A stretch of DNA of 64,000 nt from Actinotalea endophytica. Its GTDB lineage: Bacteria; Actinomycetota; Actinomycetes; Actinomycetales; Cellulomonadaceae. Of this stretch, positions 43,492 to 52,859 are shown in pieces. Below the pieces are notes generated by a model. That model had not been told where the DNA came from, searched no databases, and was given only the letters and a program-made list of their open reading frames with translations. The DNA lies in assembly GCF_025717005.1 (NCBI RefSeq), contig NZ_JAOVZU010000007.1:1-64000 (forward strand). The letters run 5' to 3'. The translations under genes and the position numbers were made by a program. Positions within the stretch are counted from its first letter, which is position 1. Every line of letters begins with the position of its first letter.

Positions 43492-45456
43492 ATGATCCTC
43501 GTGTACGGCGGCGTCCAGGTGGACGCCGCAGAGACCTCGCCCGCCCGCTTCCCGGAGACCGCTGTCGCGGACGTGGCCGAGCGGTGCCGGCGTCTGCTCT
43601 CCCGCGTCCGGCCACGGATGGTGCTCGGCGCGGCGGCGTCGGGAGCCGACCTGCTGATCGCGCGCGCCGCCCGGCTCGAGAAGGTCCCGGTGCGCCTCGT
43701 GCTCCCGCACGACCGCGCGACGTTCCGCCGCACCAGCGTCGAGTCCCGAGGCGCGGCCTGGACCGACCGCTACGACCGGCTGCTCCTGGACCTCGCCGAC
43801 CCGGCCGTCGAGGAGCACGACGACGCCGAGGGCACGGCGGACGTCTACCGACGGCACAACCGCCGGATGCTCGACCGCGCAGCTGCGCTCGCCGAGCCCG
43901 ACGAGCAGGTGTGGTGCCTGGTCGTCCGGCCCGCTGCGTCCGAGCCGGCGTCGGTGAGCGACGACCTCGCCGCCGCCGCCGAGGAACGCGGGGTCCTGAC
44001 CCTCGACCTCGACCCGACGGCCACCCCCGAGGGGCGGCCCACCGCCTTCGTCGCGATGCCGTACGGCCGGAAGTTCGACCCCGACACCCGACGCTTCGTC
44101 GACTGCGACGCGACGTTCGACCGGGTCTACGTCCCGGTGCTCGAGGACCTCGACCTGGAGTGGCAGCGCGCCGACCTCGAGGCCGACAGCGGGATCATCC
44201 ACATCGGCATGATCGATGCGCTCGCGTCGTCCGACCTCGTGGTCGCCGACCTGCTCACCGGCAACGCCAACGTCGCCTACGAGCTGGGCATCCGCCACGC
44301 CCTCGCCCGGCGCGCGACGGTGGTGACCCGCCCGCGCGTCGCCGGGGTCAGCACCGTGCAGAGCGTTCCGTTCGACCTCAGGCCGAACCGTCACGTGACG
44401 TTCGCCGTGGACCGGGACGGCGTCACCGACGACGAGGCCACCGCGGCGGTCACCGAGCTGCGCCGCGTGCTCCAAGGAGTCCTGGCGAGCGCCACGATCG
44501 ACAGCCCGGTGCTGGCCCTCTTCGAACGCGACGAGGCCGGGAGGCTGCGGCGCCGCAGCGACCTCGACGACGACCTGTCGACCGAGTCCGCCCTGCGCGC
44601 CGAGGTGCGCGCCGCGATCAGCTCCTCGTCGGTCGACCGGCTGCGCGCGGCTGCCGCCCGGCTCGACGCCGAGACCCTGCCCGAGCACGCGCTGCTCGGT
44701 CTGCGGCTCCAGCTCGCGGTCGCGCTGAGCGACGAGGGCGCCCTGGACGAGGCGGAGGAGCTCTTCCACCGGGCCGAGCCCGGCGCGACGGACGCGCTAC
44801 GACTGACCTGGCTGCAGCAGCGCGCGCTGCTGCTCGGCAGGTCGGGGCAGGCGCTCGCCGAGGCGGGCGGGGCCGCAGGGGACCCGGTCGAGCGGTGGTC
44901 GACTGCCGAGCAGCTCCTCAACGAGGCCCGGACGAGCTTCGGGGACTCCGAGGAGACGTGCGGGATCGCAGCCGGGGTCGCCAAGCGCCAGTTCGGCTGG
45001 GCCCTCGAGCACGACGACCCGGTCGACGCCGAGGCGGCGCTGCAGCGCATGGCGTCGCTGTACCGGGCCGGCTTCCTCGCCGAGCCGAGCTACTACGACG
45101 GCGTCAACCTGGTCGCCGCGCTGCGCCTGGACCTGCAGCACTTCGGCCACGACGCGGCGCACGCGGACGAGATCCGGCAGACGCTGCCCGTGGCGTTGTT
45201 CTTCGCCGTGCGCGAGGCCCGGGCGGACCCGCGGGCGTTCTGGCCGGCGGTCACCGTCGCCGAGCTCGCACTGCACGACGCGCTGCTCGGCGACCGACCC
45301 GACCTCGGCGAGCCGGAGCGGCTCTACGCCGCGGCGTCGGCGATCGTGGCGCCCCGCGCGTGGCGCAAGGCCGCCGCCGACCAGCTGCGCCTGTTCGCCC
45401 GGTGCGGGGACGACCCGGGCGCGATCGATCGGCTGCTCCGGGTCCTCGACCGGTAA
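43492..45456 (+). CDS. SLOG + TIR/deoxyribosyltransferase-like + TRAFs-binding (DUF4071-like) protein
   Basis: This 654-residue protein starts at ATG 43492 behind GAGGAGG. Residues 1-150 form a SLOG-like Rossmannoid domain (ILVYGGVQVDAAETSPARFPE, MVLGAAASGADLLIARAA, LVLPHDRATFRRTSVES). Residues about 183-285 carry FVAMPYGRKF, then IHIGMIDALASSDLVVADLLTGNANVAYELGIRHAL, with Glu264 in the NxNVxYELG position used for nucleotide hydrolysis in TIR/NDT-like enzymes. Residues 330-654 are a helical repeat region that includes AEPSYYDGVNLVAALRL, as in TRAFs-binding domains. SLOG and TIR-like domains sense or make nucleotide signals in conflict systems. It is likely the signalling half of the patatin/membrane-protein locus. 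Confidence 0.82.
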   Translation: MILVYGGVQVDAAETSPARFPETAVADVAERCRRLLSRVRPRMVLGAAASGADLLIARAARLEKVPVRLVLPHDRATFRRTSVESRGAAWTDRYDRLLLDLADPAVEEHDDAEGTADVYRRHNRRMLDRAAALAEPDEQVWCLVVRPAASEPASVSDDLAAAAEERGVLTLDLDPTATPEGRPTAFVAMPYGRKFDPDTRRFVDCDATFDRVYVPVLEDLDLEWQRADLEADSGIIHIGMIDALASSDLVVADLLTGNANVAYELGIRHALARRATVVTRPRVAGVSTVQSVPFDLRPNRHVTFAVDRDGVTDDEATAAVTELRRVLQGVLASATIDSPVLALFERDEAGRLRRRSDLDDDLSTESALRAEVRAAISSSSVDRLRAAAARLDAETLPEHALLGLRLQLAVALSDEGALDEAEELFHRAEPGATDALRLTWLQQRALLLGRSGQALAEAGGAAGDPVERWSTAEQLLNEARTSFGDSEETCGIAAGVAKRQFGWALEHDDPVDAEAALQRMASLYRAGFLAEPSYYDGVNLVAALRLDLQHFGHDAAHADEIRQTLPVALFFAVREARADPRAFWPAVTVAELALHDALLGDRPDLGEPERLYAAASAIVAPRAWRKAAADQLRLFARCGDDPGAIDRLLRVLDR

Positions 45457-45540
45457 CGACCTCCGGCGCGGCGCCGACGCCGCGGGGTGTGCGCCTGTGC
45501 CGGAGCGACCGAAACTCGAACCGCCACGTCTCGCATTTGG

Positions 45541-45546
45541 TACGCT
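45541..45546 (+). promoter_or_regulatory. -10 hexamer TACGCT of TetR gene; likely leaderless
   Basis: TACGCT ends six bases before the ATG at 45553 and no ribosome site is present, which points to a leaderless message. Confidence 0.45.
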
Positions 45547-45552
45547 CCCGGC

Positions 45553-46185
45553 ATGGCACGAGCCGAGCCCGCCCGGCGAGGACCCAAGCGGAACGAGACG
45601 TCACGCCGCGCGATCCTCACCGCGGCGTTCGAGATCACCCGGGTCGACGGCGTCCGGAACCTGACCGTCGAGGGGATCGCAGCGCGTGCCGGTGTCGGCA
45701 AGCAGACCATCTACCGGTGGTGGCCGAGCAAGACGGACGTGCTCCTCGAGGCGCTCGCGGTCACGGCCGACCTCCGGGTGTCGGTGGCCGACCGCGGCTC
45801 GTACCGGGCCGAGCTCACCGAGTTCCTGCGCGACTCCTTCGCCCTCCTGGCCGCGCCGGGGGTCGGCGAGGCCCTGCGGGGCCTGATGGCCGAGGCGCAG
45901 CTCGACCCCGACTTCGGAGCCCGCTTCCGCGTCGACTTCCTCGAGCGCCGGCGTGCAGCGCTGGCCGAGGTCCTCGACCGCGCGCGGGCCCGCGGAGAGG
46001 CCCCGGCCCGACTGCCCGACGACCTGATCGCAGACCTGGTGTTCGGCACGATCTGGTACCGGACGCTGGCCACCGACCGCACACCCGGCGAGGACGACGC
46101 GGCCGCCCTGCTCGACCTCCTCGCCCCCGCGGTAGCCCGTGCCGGCACACCAGCCGAAGGAGAGAACCATGGCCCGGTGGAGTGA
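45553..46185 (+). CDS. TetR-family regulator
   Basis: This is a 210-residue protein. The N-terminal HTH spans about 15-62 (RRAILTAAFEITRVDGVRNLTVEGIAARAGVGKQTIYRWWPSKTDVLLEAL). The C-terminal ligand domain includes YRAELTEFLRDSFALLAAPGVGEALRGLMAEA, the TetR_C_16-like arrangement of WPSK proteins. The start is ATG 45553 in a leaderless setting. It overlaps the downstream SDR gene by 17 bases, so the two are co-transcribed and the SDR is a probable target. Confidence 0.9.
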   Translation: MARAEPARRGPKRNETSRRAILTAAFEITRVDGVRNLTVEGIAARAGVGKQTIYRWWPSKTDVLLEALAVTADLRVSVADRGSYRAELTEFLRDSFALLAAPGVGEALRGLMAEAQLDPDFGARFRVDFLERRRAALAEVLDRARARGEAPARLPDDLIADLVFGTIWYRTLATDRTPGEDDAAALLDLLAPAVARAGTPAEGENHGPVE

Positions 46186-46987
46186 ACGCGTCGTCGTCCT
46201 GACCGGCGCCACCGACGGGCTCGGCCGAGCCCTCGCGGGCCGACTGGCCACCGACCCGCAGATCCGCCTGGTCCTGCACGGCCGCGACCCGGACCGCCTC
46301 GCCGGGCTGCGCCGCGAGCTCGCCGACCGACCCGCCCGGGTCGACACCGTGCGTGCCGATCTGGCCGACCTCACGCAGGTGCGCCGCCTGGCCGACGACG
46401 TCGCCGCGATCACCGACCGGATCGACGTGCTGGTCAACAACGCCGGGGTGGGAGCGGGCGAGCCCGACGGCACCACCCGCCGGCTCACCGTCGACGGCAA
46501 CGAGCTCCGGTTCGCCGTGAACTACCTCGCGCCGTTCGCCCTCACCCAGAGGCTCCTGCCCCTGCTCGGTGCGAACGGCCCGGCCCGGATCGTCAACGTC
46601 GCGTCGATCGGTCAGGCGCCGATCGCCTTCGACGACCTCACGCTCGCCCGCGACTACAGCGGCGTACGCGCCTACGGGCAGTCCAAGCTCGCCCTGATCA
46701 CCTACGGCTTCAGCCTGGCCGCGCGGCTCGACCCTGCCCGGGTGACGGTCAACAGCCTCCACCCGGCGACGTTCATGCCCACCAAGATGGTGCTCGACTC
46801 GGTCGGGTACAGCATCGACAGCCTCGAGACCGGCCTGGACGCCACCGATCGTCTGGTCCGCGGCCCCGCCCTGGACGGCATCACGGGCAGGTTCTACGAC
46901 CGCACCGCCGAGGCCCGCGCGCTGCCCGACGCCTACGACCCCGAGATCCGGGAGCGACTCTGGCGCATCAGCGAGCAGCTCACCTGA
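46169..46987 (+). CDS. SDR-family oxidoreductase
   Basis: This is a 272-residue classical SDR. TGATDGLG lies near the start, NNAG at about 91, and the YGQSK motif follows the SIGQ segment. The start ATG 46169 has a GAAGGAGAG ribosome site inside the end of the TetR gene. The active-site order and a longer C-terminus (LDGITGRFYDRTAEARALPDAYDPEI) suit retinol-dehydrogenase-like proteins. The substrate is unknown, and it is probably induced through the upstream TetR. Confidence 0.92.
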   Translation: MARWSERVVVLTGATDGLGRALAGRLATDPQIRLVLHGRDPDRLAGLRRELADRPARVDTVRADLADLTQVRRLADDVAAITDRIDVLVNNAGVGAGEPDGTTRRLTVDGNELRFAVNYLAPFALTQRLLPLLGANGPARIVNVASIGQAPIAFDDLTLARDYSGVRAYGQSKLALITYGFSLAARLDPARVTVNSLHPATFMPTKMVLDSVGYSIDSLETGLDATDRLVRGPALDGITGRFYDRTAEARALPDAYDPEIRERLWRISEQLT

Positions 46988-47026
46988 CCCGGCGCCCCGC
47001 CCGCGGCCAGGGCTCACGCCCTGGTC

Positions 47027-47392
47027 TCAGTCGACCGGCGCGACCCGGATGAGGTTCCCGTCCGGGTCGGCGACCACGAAGGTGCGCCCGAACACGTCGT
47101 CGTGCGGCTCCTCGACCACGGCAGCTCCCTTCGCGACCCACTCGGTGAAGAGCTCGTCGACCGCACCCGGAGCTCGCGGCACCATGAGGCCGACCTCACC
47201 GGTCCGCGGGGTGTCCGGCGCGACCGCCTCGCCACGTCCGCTCCAGAGCGCGAAGACGACGCCGGGCGCGATCTCGAAGGGGACGTAGCGCGGGGTGGTC
47301 ATGATCGGCTCGATGTCGAAGAGCTCGCGGTAGAAGCGAGCCGCTCGCTCGACATCGGTGACGTAGACCAGGAACAGGTTCGGGACAGGCAC
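47027..47392 (-). CDS. VOC-family protein
   Basis: This is a 121-residue protein with two VOC modules, including PNLFLVYVTDVERAARFYRELFDIEP and FVVADPDGNLIRVAPVD. The GTG start at 47392 follows GAGGAG; a frame continues upstream to 47428. It resembles glyoxalase/dioxygenase superfamily members without a clear metal His. It is a single gene between the SDR and the amino-acid permease gene. Confidence 0.87.
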   Translation of the reverse strand: MPVPNLFLVYVTDVERAARFYRELFDIEPIMTTPRYVPFEIAPGVVFALWSGRGEAVAPDTPRTGEVGLMVPRAPGAVDELFTEWVAKGAAVVEEPHDDVFGRTFVVADPDGNLIRVAPVD

Positions 47393-47458
47393 GGCGTCTC
47401 CTCGAGGCTCGGTTTGTCGCGCCGCCACGGTCGCACCCGGGTCAGACAGGCAGTCGCC

Positions 47459-48781
47459 TCACGCGTCCGGGCGCACCGTGTGCGCGAGGTCGAGCGGCCG
47501 GCTGCGGCGCGGGCGCAGCACGAGGTGCTCGCCGACCAGCGCGCCGGCGACGAGCACCACGAGCACCAGCATCGCGGCGAGGTCCTGCCGCACCGAGTCG
47601 ACGACGAGCACCACGAGCGACACCGCGCAGCCGAGCACCCCGGCACCGGCGACCACCTTGGCGCCGCGCGCGTCCTCGGTGACGAGCTCGGCCGCGTTCA
47701 CCCCGGCGAACACCGCGAGGAAGATCGCCGACGCCATCGCGGAGATGCTCGCGACCGGCATCGACACCGCGAGCGCGACCGCCAGGACCGCGGTGATGTG
47801 CAGGCCCACGGGCTGGTTCCAGGTCAGCGTGTCCAGCGCTCGCGGCAGCTCGCCCTCCGACGCGATCGTGAAGCTCAGCCGGGCCGTGCCGTAGAGCGTC
47901 GCGTTGATCGCGGACAGCGTCGCCAGCACCGCGGAGACCGCCACGAGCGTGAACCCGAACTGCCCGAGCGAGCTCGACGCGGCCTCGGCGAGCGCGTAGT
48001 CGGCGGCCTTCGCGATCTCGGCCGGGGACAGCGACCCCACGGTGACGACCGCGATCACCACGTAGAGCACCGTCACGAGACCGACCGACGCGGCGAGCGC
48101 CCGGGGCAGCGTCCTCGCCGGCCGGACGGCGTCGGCGGACGCGTTGGCGATCAGCTCGAAACCCTCGTAGGCGACGAAGATCAGCATCCCGGCGGCGAGC
48201 ACGGACAGCGCCGACACCCCGGTCCCCGGCTGGAACCGGTCCGCCGAGACCGAGGGCAGCCCGGCCGCGATGACGATCATCAGCATCGCGAGCTTGATCG
48301 CCACGACGGCGCTCTCCGACCGGGCCACCAGGCGCGCGTCGGCGAGGTTGATCAGCCACGGGACCATCACCCCCGCGGCGATCAGCAGCCGGAGCAGCGC
48401 GGCGCTCGGCTGGGTGCCCCCGGGGACGAGCGCCGCCGCGTAGCTGCCGAACGCCGAGGCGTAGAGGGCGGTCGTCACGACGTACCCGATCCACAGCAGG
48501 ATGTTCAGGCTCCCGGTCACCTCGCTGACCCCGAAGGCCCGGTCGACGAACGTGACGGTGCCGCCGCTGCTCTGGAACCGCACCGAGAGCCGCGCGTAGG
48601 AGAACGCCGTGAGCCCGGCGACGACGCCCGCGACCACGAACGCGATCGGCGTCGCGCTCCCGGCCCGCGTCGCCGCGACGCCGAGCACCGCGAAGATCCC
48701 GCCGCCGACCATGCCGCCGATCCCGATGGCCGTCGCGCCGACGACCCCGATCGAACGCTCGCGAGGCCCCGACGACGCCAT
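47459..48781 (-). CDS. APC-family amino acid permease
   Basis: This is a 440-residue permease with about 12 helices. The helix-1 break motif GVVGATAIGIGGMVGGGIFAVLG is a hallmark of the APC superfamily. The second conserved stretch is SVLAAGMLIFVAYEGFELIANASAD. It probably imports an amino acid or amine by H+ or Na+ symport. Start is ATG 48781. It is immediately downstream of the GH3 glucosidase gene on the same strand (9 bases), which may add it to the glucan operon, although a functional link is unclear. Confidence 0.9.
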   Translation of the reverse strand: MASSGPRERSIGVVGATAIGIGGMVGGGIFAVLGVAATRAGSATPIAFVVAGVVAGLTAFSYARLSVRFQSSGGTVTFVDRAFGVSEVTGSLNILLWIGYVVTTALYASAFGSYAAALVPGGTQPSAALLRLLIAAGVMVPWLINLADARLVARSESAVVAIKLAMLMIVIAAGLPSVSADRFQPGTGVSALSVLAAGMLIFVAYEGFELIANASADAVRPARTLPRALAASVGLVTVLYVVIAVVTVGSLSPAEIAKAADYALAEAASSSLGQFGFTLVAVSAVLATLSAINATLYGTARLSFTIASEGELPRALDTLTWNQPVGLHITAVLAVALAVSMPVASISAMASAIFLAVFAGVNAAELVTEDARGAKVVAGAGVLGCAVSLVVLVVDSVRQDLAAMLVLVVLVAGALVGEHLVLRPRRSRPLDLAHTVRPDA

Positions 48782-48790
48782 CTCTCGACT

Positions 48791-51199
48791 CTAGGTGCGG
48801 GCCCCGCGGGAGTCGCGCCCGCCGGTCCGTGCCGGGGCCCCCGGGCCGGCCGGCCCCCGAGCCTCGACCACGAACCGGTCGACGAGCAGGTCGTCCACCC
48901 AGGACGACGGCCCGACGGCGATCGCGAAGCCGCCCGGCTCCACCACCCGCCGCCCTTCGGCGTCCACGAGCGAGCAGTCGTGCACCTCGACCGCGAGCTC
49001 GACCACGCGCTCCTCGCCGGGTGCCAGCGGGACCTGACGGAACGCCTTGAGCTCACGTCCGGCCCAGGTGACCGAGGTCACCAGGTCGGTCACGTACACC
49101 TGGACCGTCTCCAGCGCGGGCCGGCGGCCGGCGTTGCGCAGGGTCACGCGGGCACGTACGGCGTCGTTCGGGCCGACGACCGGGGTGAGCACCTCGAGGC
49201 CGGCGTACTCGACCGCCGTGTAGCTCATCCCCTCGCCGAAGCAGAAGGCCGGGCGCTGCGTGAGGTCGGCGTAGCGGGAGCCGTGCTGACCACGCACCTG
49301 GTTGTAGTAGGTGGGCTGCTGCCCGACGTGGCGGGGCACCGACACCGGCATGCGTCCGGTCGGTTCCACGAGCCCGAGGAGCAGCTCGGCCACGGCACGG
49401 CCGCCCTGCATGCCCGGGTTCGCCGCCCACACGAGGGCCGCGGCGCGGTCCACCGACGGTGGCAGGACGAGCGGCTTGGAGGCCACCACCACGACCACGA
49501 CCGGGACGCCCGTCCCGACGACGGCGTCGAGCAGGGCGGTCTGCGCGCCGACCAGCTCCAGGGTCGCCGTGGACCGGCCCTCCCCGACGAGCTCGATCCG
49601 ATCGCCGACCACCGCGACGACCAGGTCGGACGCCGTCGCCGCCTCGACCGCCTCGGCGAGGAGCCCGGGATCCGGTTCGGCCGGGTGCACGACGGGCGGG
49701 CGAGGCTGACCGTCGGGGAAGGTGGGCCCCTCGGGGTCCGGCCCGATGGTGAGGATCTCGGCACCTCGCGCGTGCACGACGTCCCAGCTGTCCGGCACCA
49801 GCGCTCGCAGACCGTCGACCACGGTGGTGGTCATCCGCCGCGGGTGGCCGTGCGGCATCCAGTCCACCTGCCCGGAGCTGCCCGCCCAGTCGCCGAGCTG
49901 CGTCGCCGCATCGTCGGCGTTCGGCCCGACGACGGCGATGCGGCGCGGCACCGTCGGGTCGCCCACGGCACGCCCGCCGGCGCCCCGGCCACCTCGGTCG
50001 ACGAGCGGGAGGGTGCCGTCGTTGCGGAGCAGCACGAGGGACCGTCGGGCCACCTCGAGGCCGAGGGCCCGGTGCTCCGCCGAGCCGATCACCGCGCGCT
50101 GGCGCGCGAGGTCGGGGCGCCGGGGGTCCTCGAAGAGCCCGAGCCGGATCTTGAGGGCGAGGATCCGGGCGACGGCCCGGTCGATCGCGGACTCGTCGAG
50201 CAGGCCGCGGGCCACGGCCTCCTGCGCGGCGCGGAAGAACGCGGGCGTGTTCATCACGACGTCGTTCCCGGCGCGCACGGCCGCCGCGGCGGCCGTCACG
50301 TCGTCGGCGAAGACCTGCTGCTCCCAGACCATCCGGCCGACGTTGTCCCAGTCGGTCACGAGCGCACCGCGGTATCCCCACTCGCCGCGGAGGACCCCGT
50401 CGAGCAGCCAGCCGTTGACCGTGACCGGCACACCGTCGATCGCCTGGTAGCCGAGCATCACGGCACCGCAGCCCTCGCGGGCGACGCGCTCGAACGGCGG
50501 CAGGAACCAGGACCGCAGCTTGCGCGGTGTCAGGTCGGCCTCGCTGGCGTCGCGACCGCCCTGGGTCTCGGAGTAGCCGGCGAAGTGCTTCGCGGTCGCG
50601 AGGACCGCGGACGGGTCCCACAGACCCTCGCCCTGGTAGCCACGGACCATCGCCGATCCGAGCTCCCCGACGAGGAAGGGGTCCTCGCCGAAGGTCTCGT
50701 CGACGCGCCCCCAGCGCAGGTCCCGGGCGACGTCGAGGACCGGGGAGAACGTCCAGTGCACACCGGTCGCCGCGACCTCCACGGCCGTCGCGCGGGCGGC
50801 GCGCTCGAGGAGGTCCGGGTCCCAGGTCGCGGCCATGCCGAGCTGGGTCGGGAAGATCGTCGCGCCCTCCCAGAAGGAGTGCCCGTGGATGCAGTCCTCG
50901 GCGATCAGCAGCGGGATCGCGAGCCTCGTCCGGGCGGCGAGGTCGTGCGCCTCCAGCACGGAGGCGGGTGAGGTGTGCAGGAGGGACCCGGCGCACAGCT
51001 CGACCACCGGCTCGCGGACCCCGCCGCGGGCGTCGAGCTGGAGCATCTGCCCGACCTTCTCCGCCAGGGTCATCCGGGCAAGGAGGTCCGCGACCCGTTC
51101 CTCGACGGACCGCCGAGGGTCGCGGTAGGCCGCATCCGCCGGGGGCCGCGCTCGGTCGACGGCCGCCGAGGCGCCCGGCAGCCCGGGGGCGGCACTCAC
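48791..51199 (-). CDS. GH3 beta-glucosidase (cytoplasmic)
   Basis: This is an 802-residue GH3 enzyme without a signal peptide. The (beta/alpha)8 domain covers about 35-345, with KHFAGYSETQGGRDASE at 204-220 and nucleophile D283 in LVTDWDNVG. The second alpha/beta sandwich domain spans about 380-640, with LVVAVVGDRIELVGEGRST near the acid/base region. A fibronectin-III-like C-terminal domain follows (ARVTLRNAGRRPALETVQVYVTD). It should release glucose from beta-glucosides. Its GTG at 51199 overlaps the stop of the GH5 gene, so the two are translationally coupled. It is the last glycosidase of the glucan cluster. Confidence 0.93.
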   Translation of the reverse strand: MSAAPGLPGASAAVDRARPPADAAYRDPRRSVEERVADLLARMTLAEKVGQMLQLDARGGVREPVVELCAGSLLHTSPASVLEAHDLAARTRLAIPLLIAEDCIHGHSFWEGATIFPTQLGMAATWDPDLLERAARATAVEVAATGVHWTFSPVLDVARDLRWGRVDETFGEDPFLVGELGSAMVRGYQGEGLWDPSAVLATAKHFAGYSETQGGRDASEADLTPRKLRSWFLPPFERVAREGCGAVMLGYQAIDGVPVTVNGWLLDGVLRGEWGYRGALVTDWDNVGRMVWEQQVFADDVTAAAAAVRAGNDVVMNTPAFFRAAQEAVARGLLDESAIDRAVARILALKIRLGLFEDPRRPDLARQRAVIGSAEHRALGLEVARRSLVLLRNDGTLPLVDRGGRGAGGRAVGDPTVPRRIAVVGPNADDAATQLGDWAGSSGQVDWMPHGHPRRMTTTVVDGLRALVPDSWDVVHARGAEILTIGPDPEGPTFPDGQPRPPVVHPAEPDPGLLAEAVEAATASDLVVAVVGDRIELVGEGRSTATLELVGAQTALLDAVVGTGVPVVVVVVASKPLVLPPSVDRAAALVWAANPGMQGGRAVAELLLGLVEPTGRMPVSVPRHVGQQPTYYNQVRGQHGSRYADLTQRPAFCFGEGMSYTAVEYAGLEVLTPVVGPNDAVRARVTLRNAGRRPALETVQVYVTDLVTSVTWAGRELKAFRQVPLAPGEERVVELAVEVHDCSLVDAEGRRVVEPGGFAIAVGPSSWVDDLLVDRFVVEARGPAGPGAPARTGGRDSRGART

Positions 51200-52800
51200 G
51201 CGCGCTCCTCGACCGAGAGCGCCGCGATCGTCAGGTCGCCTCCGACGGCGCTCACCCGCACGGTGACGCGCCCGGCACGCGACGCCAGGTGCTCACCGGA
51301 CCATCGGCGACCCTCGGTCGCGCCCCCGTCGGCGCCGATCTCGATCGGCCGGCCGTCCACCTCCACGCCGGGGCGCCCGCGGTCGGCCACGACGACGACC
51401 CGCCAGGGCCTGGCGCCGAGCTCGACGCTGAAGGCGAGCCAGTCGCCCGCGGCGAGGTCGGCGACGATCACCTCCTCGGGGGACCGGTCGGGGAGGTACT
51501 CGAACCGCGGCACGAGCGAGCCGTCCCGCGTGCGCAGCTCGACGGCGTCGCCGGGCCGGATCGCCGGGTCGGCCGTCGCGCCGGAGGTCCGGTACGAGCG
51601 TCCCGCGCCGAGGAACGTGAAGCCGTAGGCGGGCAGGGTCACCGGGGCGCGGCGGAAGAGCGCCGCGGTGATCTCCGGGCGAGGCGTGCAGCGCTCGACC
51701 GCCAGGTTCGCGAGCAGGTCGTCCAGGATCCGCTCGGCCTCGGCCGGGCTCGGAGGCGCACCGCGCCCGGCGGCGTGGTCCACCACCCGGTCCCACCCGT
51801 CCGGCGGGTCGACGGAGAGCGGTGAGGTGCGGGTGTCGATCTTCTTCCAGGTCCAGAAGTTCCAGCCGATCGCGCAGTCCTCGTACAGCTGGTGGGCCGC
51901 GGCCAGCCACTCCGGCGAGTTCTCCCCACCCTCGCCCATGTACACCGGGAGGCCGAGCCGGCGCCCGACCTCGAGGTAGCCCTCGACGGACGCCCGGCTC
52001 GGCGCCGACCAGTACTTGTGGAACTGCAGCGCCGAGTTCGGGTCCCAGACCTCGGTGAAGATCTCCCAGCCGGTCGCCCAGTGCGTGCCCTCGTACATCA
52101 CCAGGTGGTTGCCGTCGACCTCGCGGATCGCAGCCGTGATGCGCCGGTAGACCTCGACGAGCTGGTCCGGGAACCGGTGCTGCCACTCGTTGGGCAGCGG
52201 CTCGTTGAGCAGGTCGTAGCCGAGCACCGTGGGCTCGTCCCGGTAGCGCCGCGCGATCTCGCGCCACAGCGCGACGGTCAGCTCGACGTTCCGGGCGTCC
52301 ATGAAGAGCTCCGGCCGCCCTGCGGAGTCGTCGATGTTGGTTCCGGTCTGGCCGCCCGGTGCACCGTGCAGGTCGAAGAGGGCGAGGAGGCCCGCGTCGC
52401 GGCACCAGCCGACGAGCCGGTCGATCAACGCGAAGCCGTCCTCGAGCCAGTCCCCGTCGGACGTGACCAGCACCCGCCAGTTGATCGGCACGCGCACGTG
52501 GTCGAAGCCGCTCGCGGCGATCAGCTCGACGTCCTGGCGCGTGATGAAGGCGTCGCGGAACTCACGCCAGAACGCTCGGGCGCGCTCCTGCCCGACGAGG
52601 TCGACGACGAGCGCCTCGATCTGCCGGGGCGAGGCTGCCGCGTCGCCGAAGCCCCACATGTACCCCTCGGGGAGCAGCCACGTCCCCAGGCCGACCCCGC
52701 GAAGGTGCAGCGGCGTCCCGTCGGGGCCCACGATCAGGCCGTCGGCCGCCCGCACGAAGCCGTGCGGCGTGACGCGGTCGGGCATGCGGGCAGGCTCCAT
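51196..52800 (-). CDS. GH5-family glucanase/glucosidase (cytoplasmic)
   Basis: This is a 534-residue enzyme. Residues about 15-380 are the GH5 barrel with FDHVRVPINW, LFDLHGAPGGQTG, acid/base Glu200 (LLNEPLP) and nucleophile Glu290 (YMGEGGENSPEW). The 'DLHGAPGxQ' segment is typical of exo-1,3-beta-glucanase-like and glucosylceramidase-like GH5 members. A beta-sandwich C-terminus (about 440-534) ends in VRVSAVGGDLTIAALSVEERA. No signal peptide is seen, so it works on imported oligosaccharides. ATG 52800 is likely. GH3 follows with a 4-base overlap. Confidence 0.92.
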   Translation of the reverse strand: MEPARMPDRVTPHGFVRAADGLIVGPDGTPLHLRGVGLGTWLLPEGYMWGFGDAAASPRQIEALVVDLVGQERARAFWREFRDAFITRQDVELIAASGFDHVRVPINWRVLVTSDGDWLEDGFALIDRLVGWCRDAGLLALFDLHGAPGGQTGTNIDDSAGRPELFMDARNVELTVALWREIARRYRDEPTVLGYDLLNEPLPNEWQHRFPDQLVEVYRRITAAIREVDGNHLVMYEGTHWATGWEIFTEVWDPNSALQFHKYWSAPSRASVEGYLEVGRRLGLPVYMGEGGENSPEWLAAAHQLYEDCAIGWNFWTWKKIDTRTSPLSVDPPDGWDRVVDHAAGRGAPPSPAEAERILDDLLANLAVERCTPRPEITAALFRRAPVTLPAYGFTFLGAGRSYRTSGATADPAIRPGDAVELRTRDGSLVPRFEYLPDRSPEEVIVADLAAGDWLAFSVELGARPWRVVVVADRGRPGVEVDGRPIEIGADGGATEGRRWSGEHLASRAGRVTVRVSAVGGDLTIAALSVEERA

Positions 52801-52859
52801 CACCGGGTGGTCCTCTCGAGCTCGTCGGGCGTCCTGACGCTCACCGGGGCGACCGGTGC

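Noticed and set aside
40572-45456. CBASS defence system
   Set aside because: A patatin is present but no CD-NTase or Cap2/Cap3-like gene is seen, so the label is not supported. The locus is reported as a separate candidate instead.
47102-50971. Very long open frame on the + strand (about 1289 codons)
   Set aside because: It runs antisense to the permease and GH3 genes, has no recognisable domain, and its Arg/His/Gly-rich composition is the usual shadow of high-GC coding DNA.
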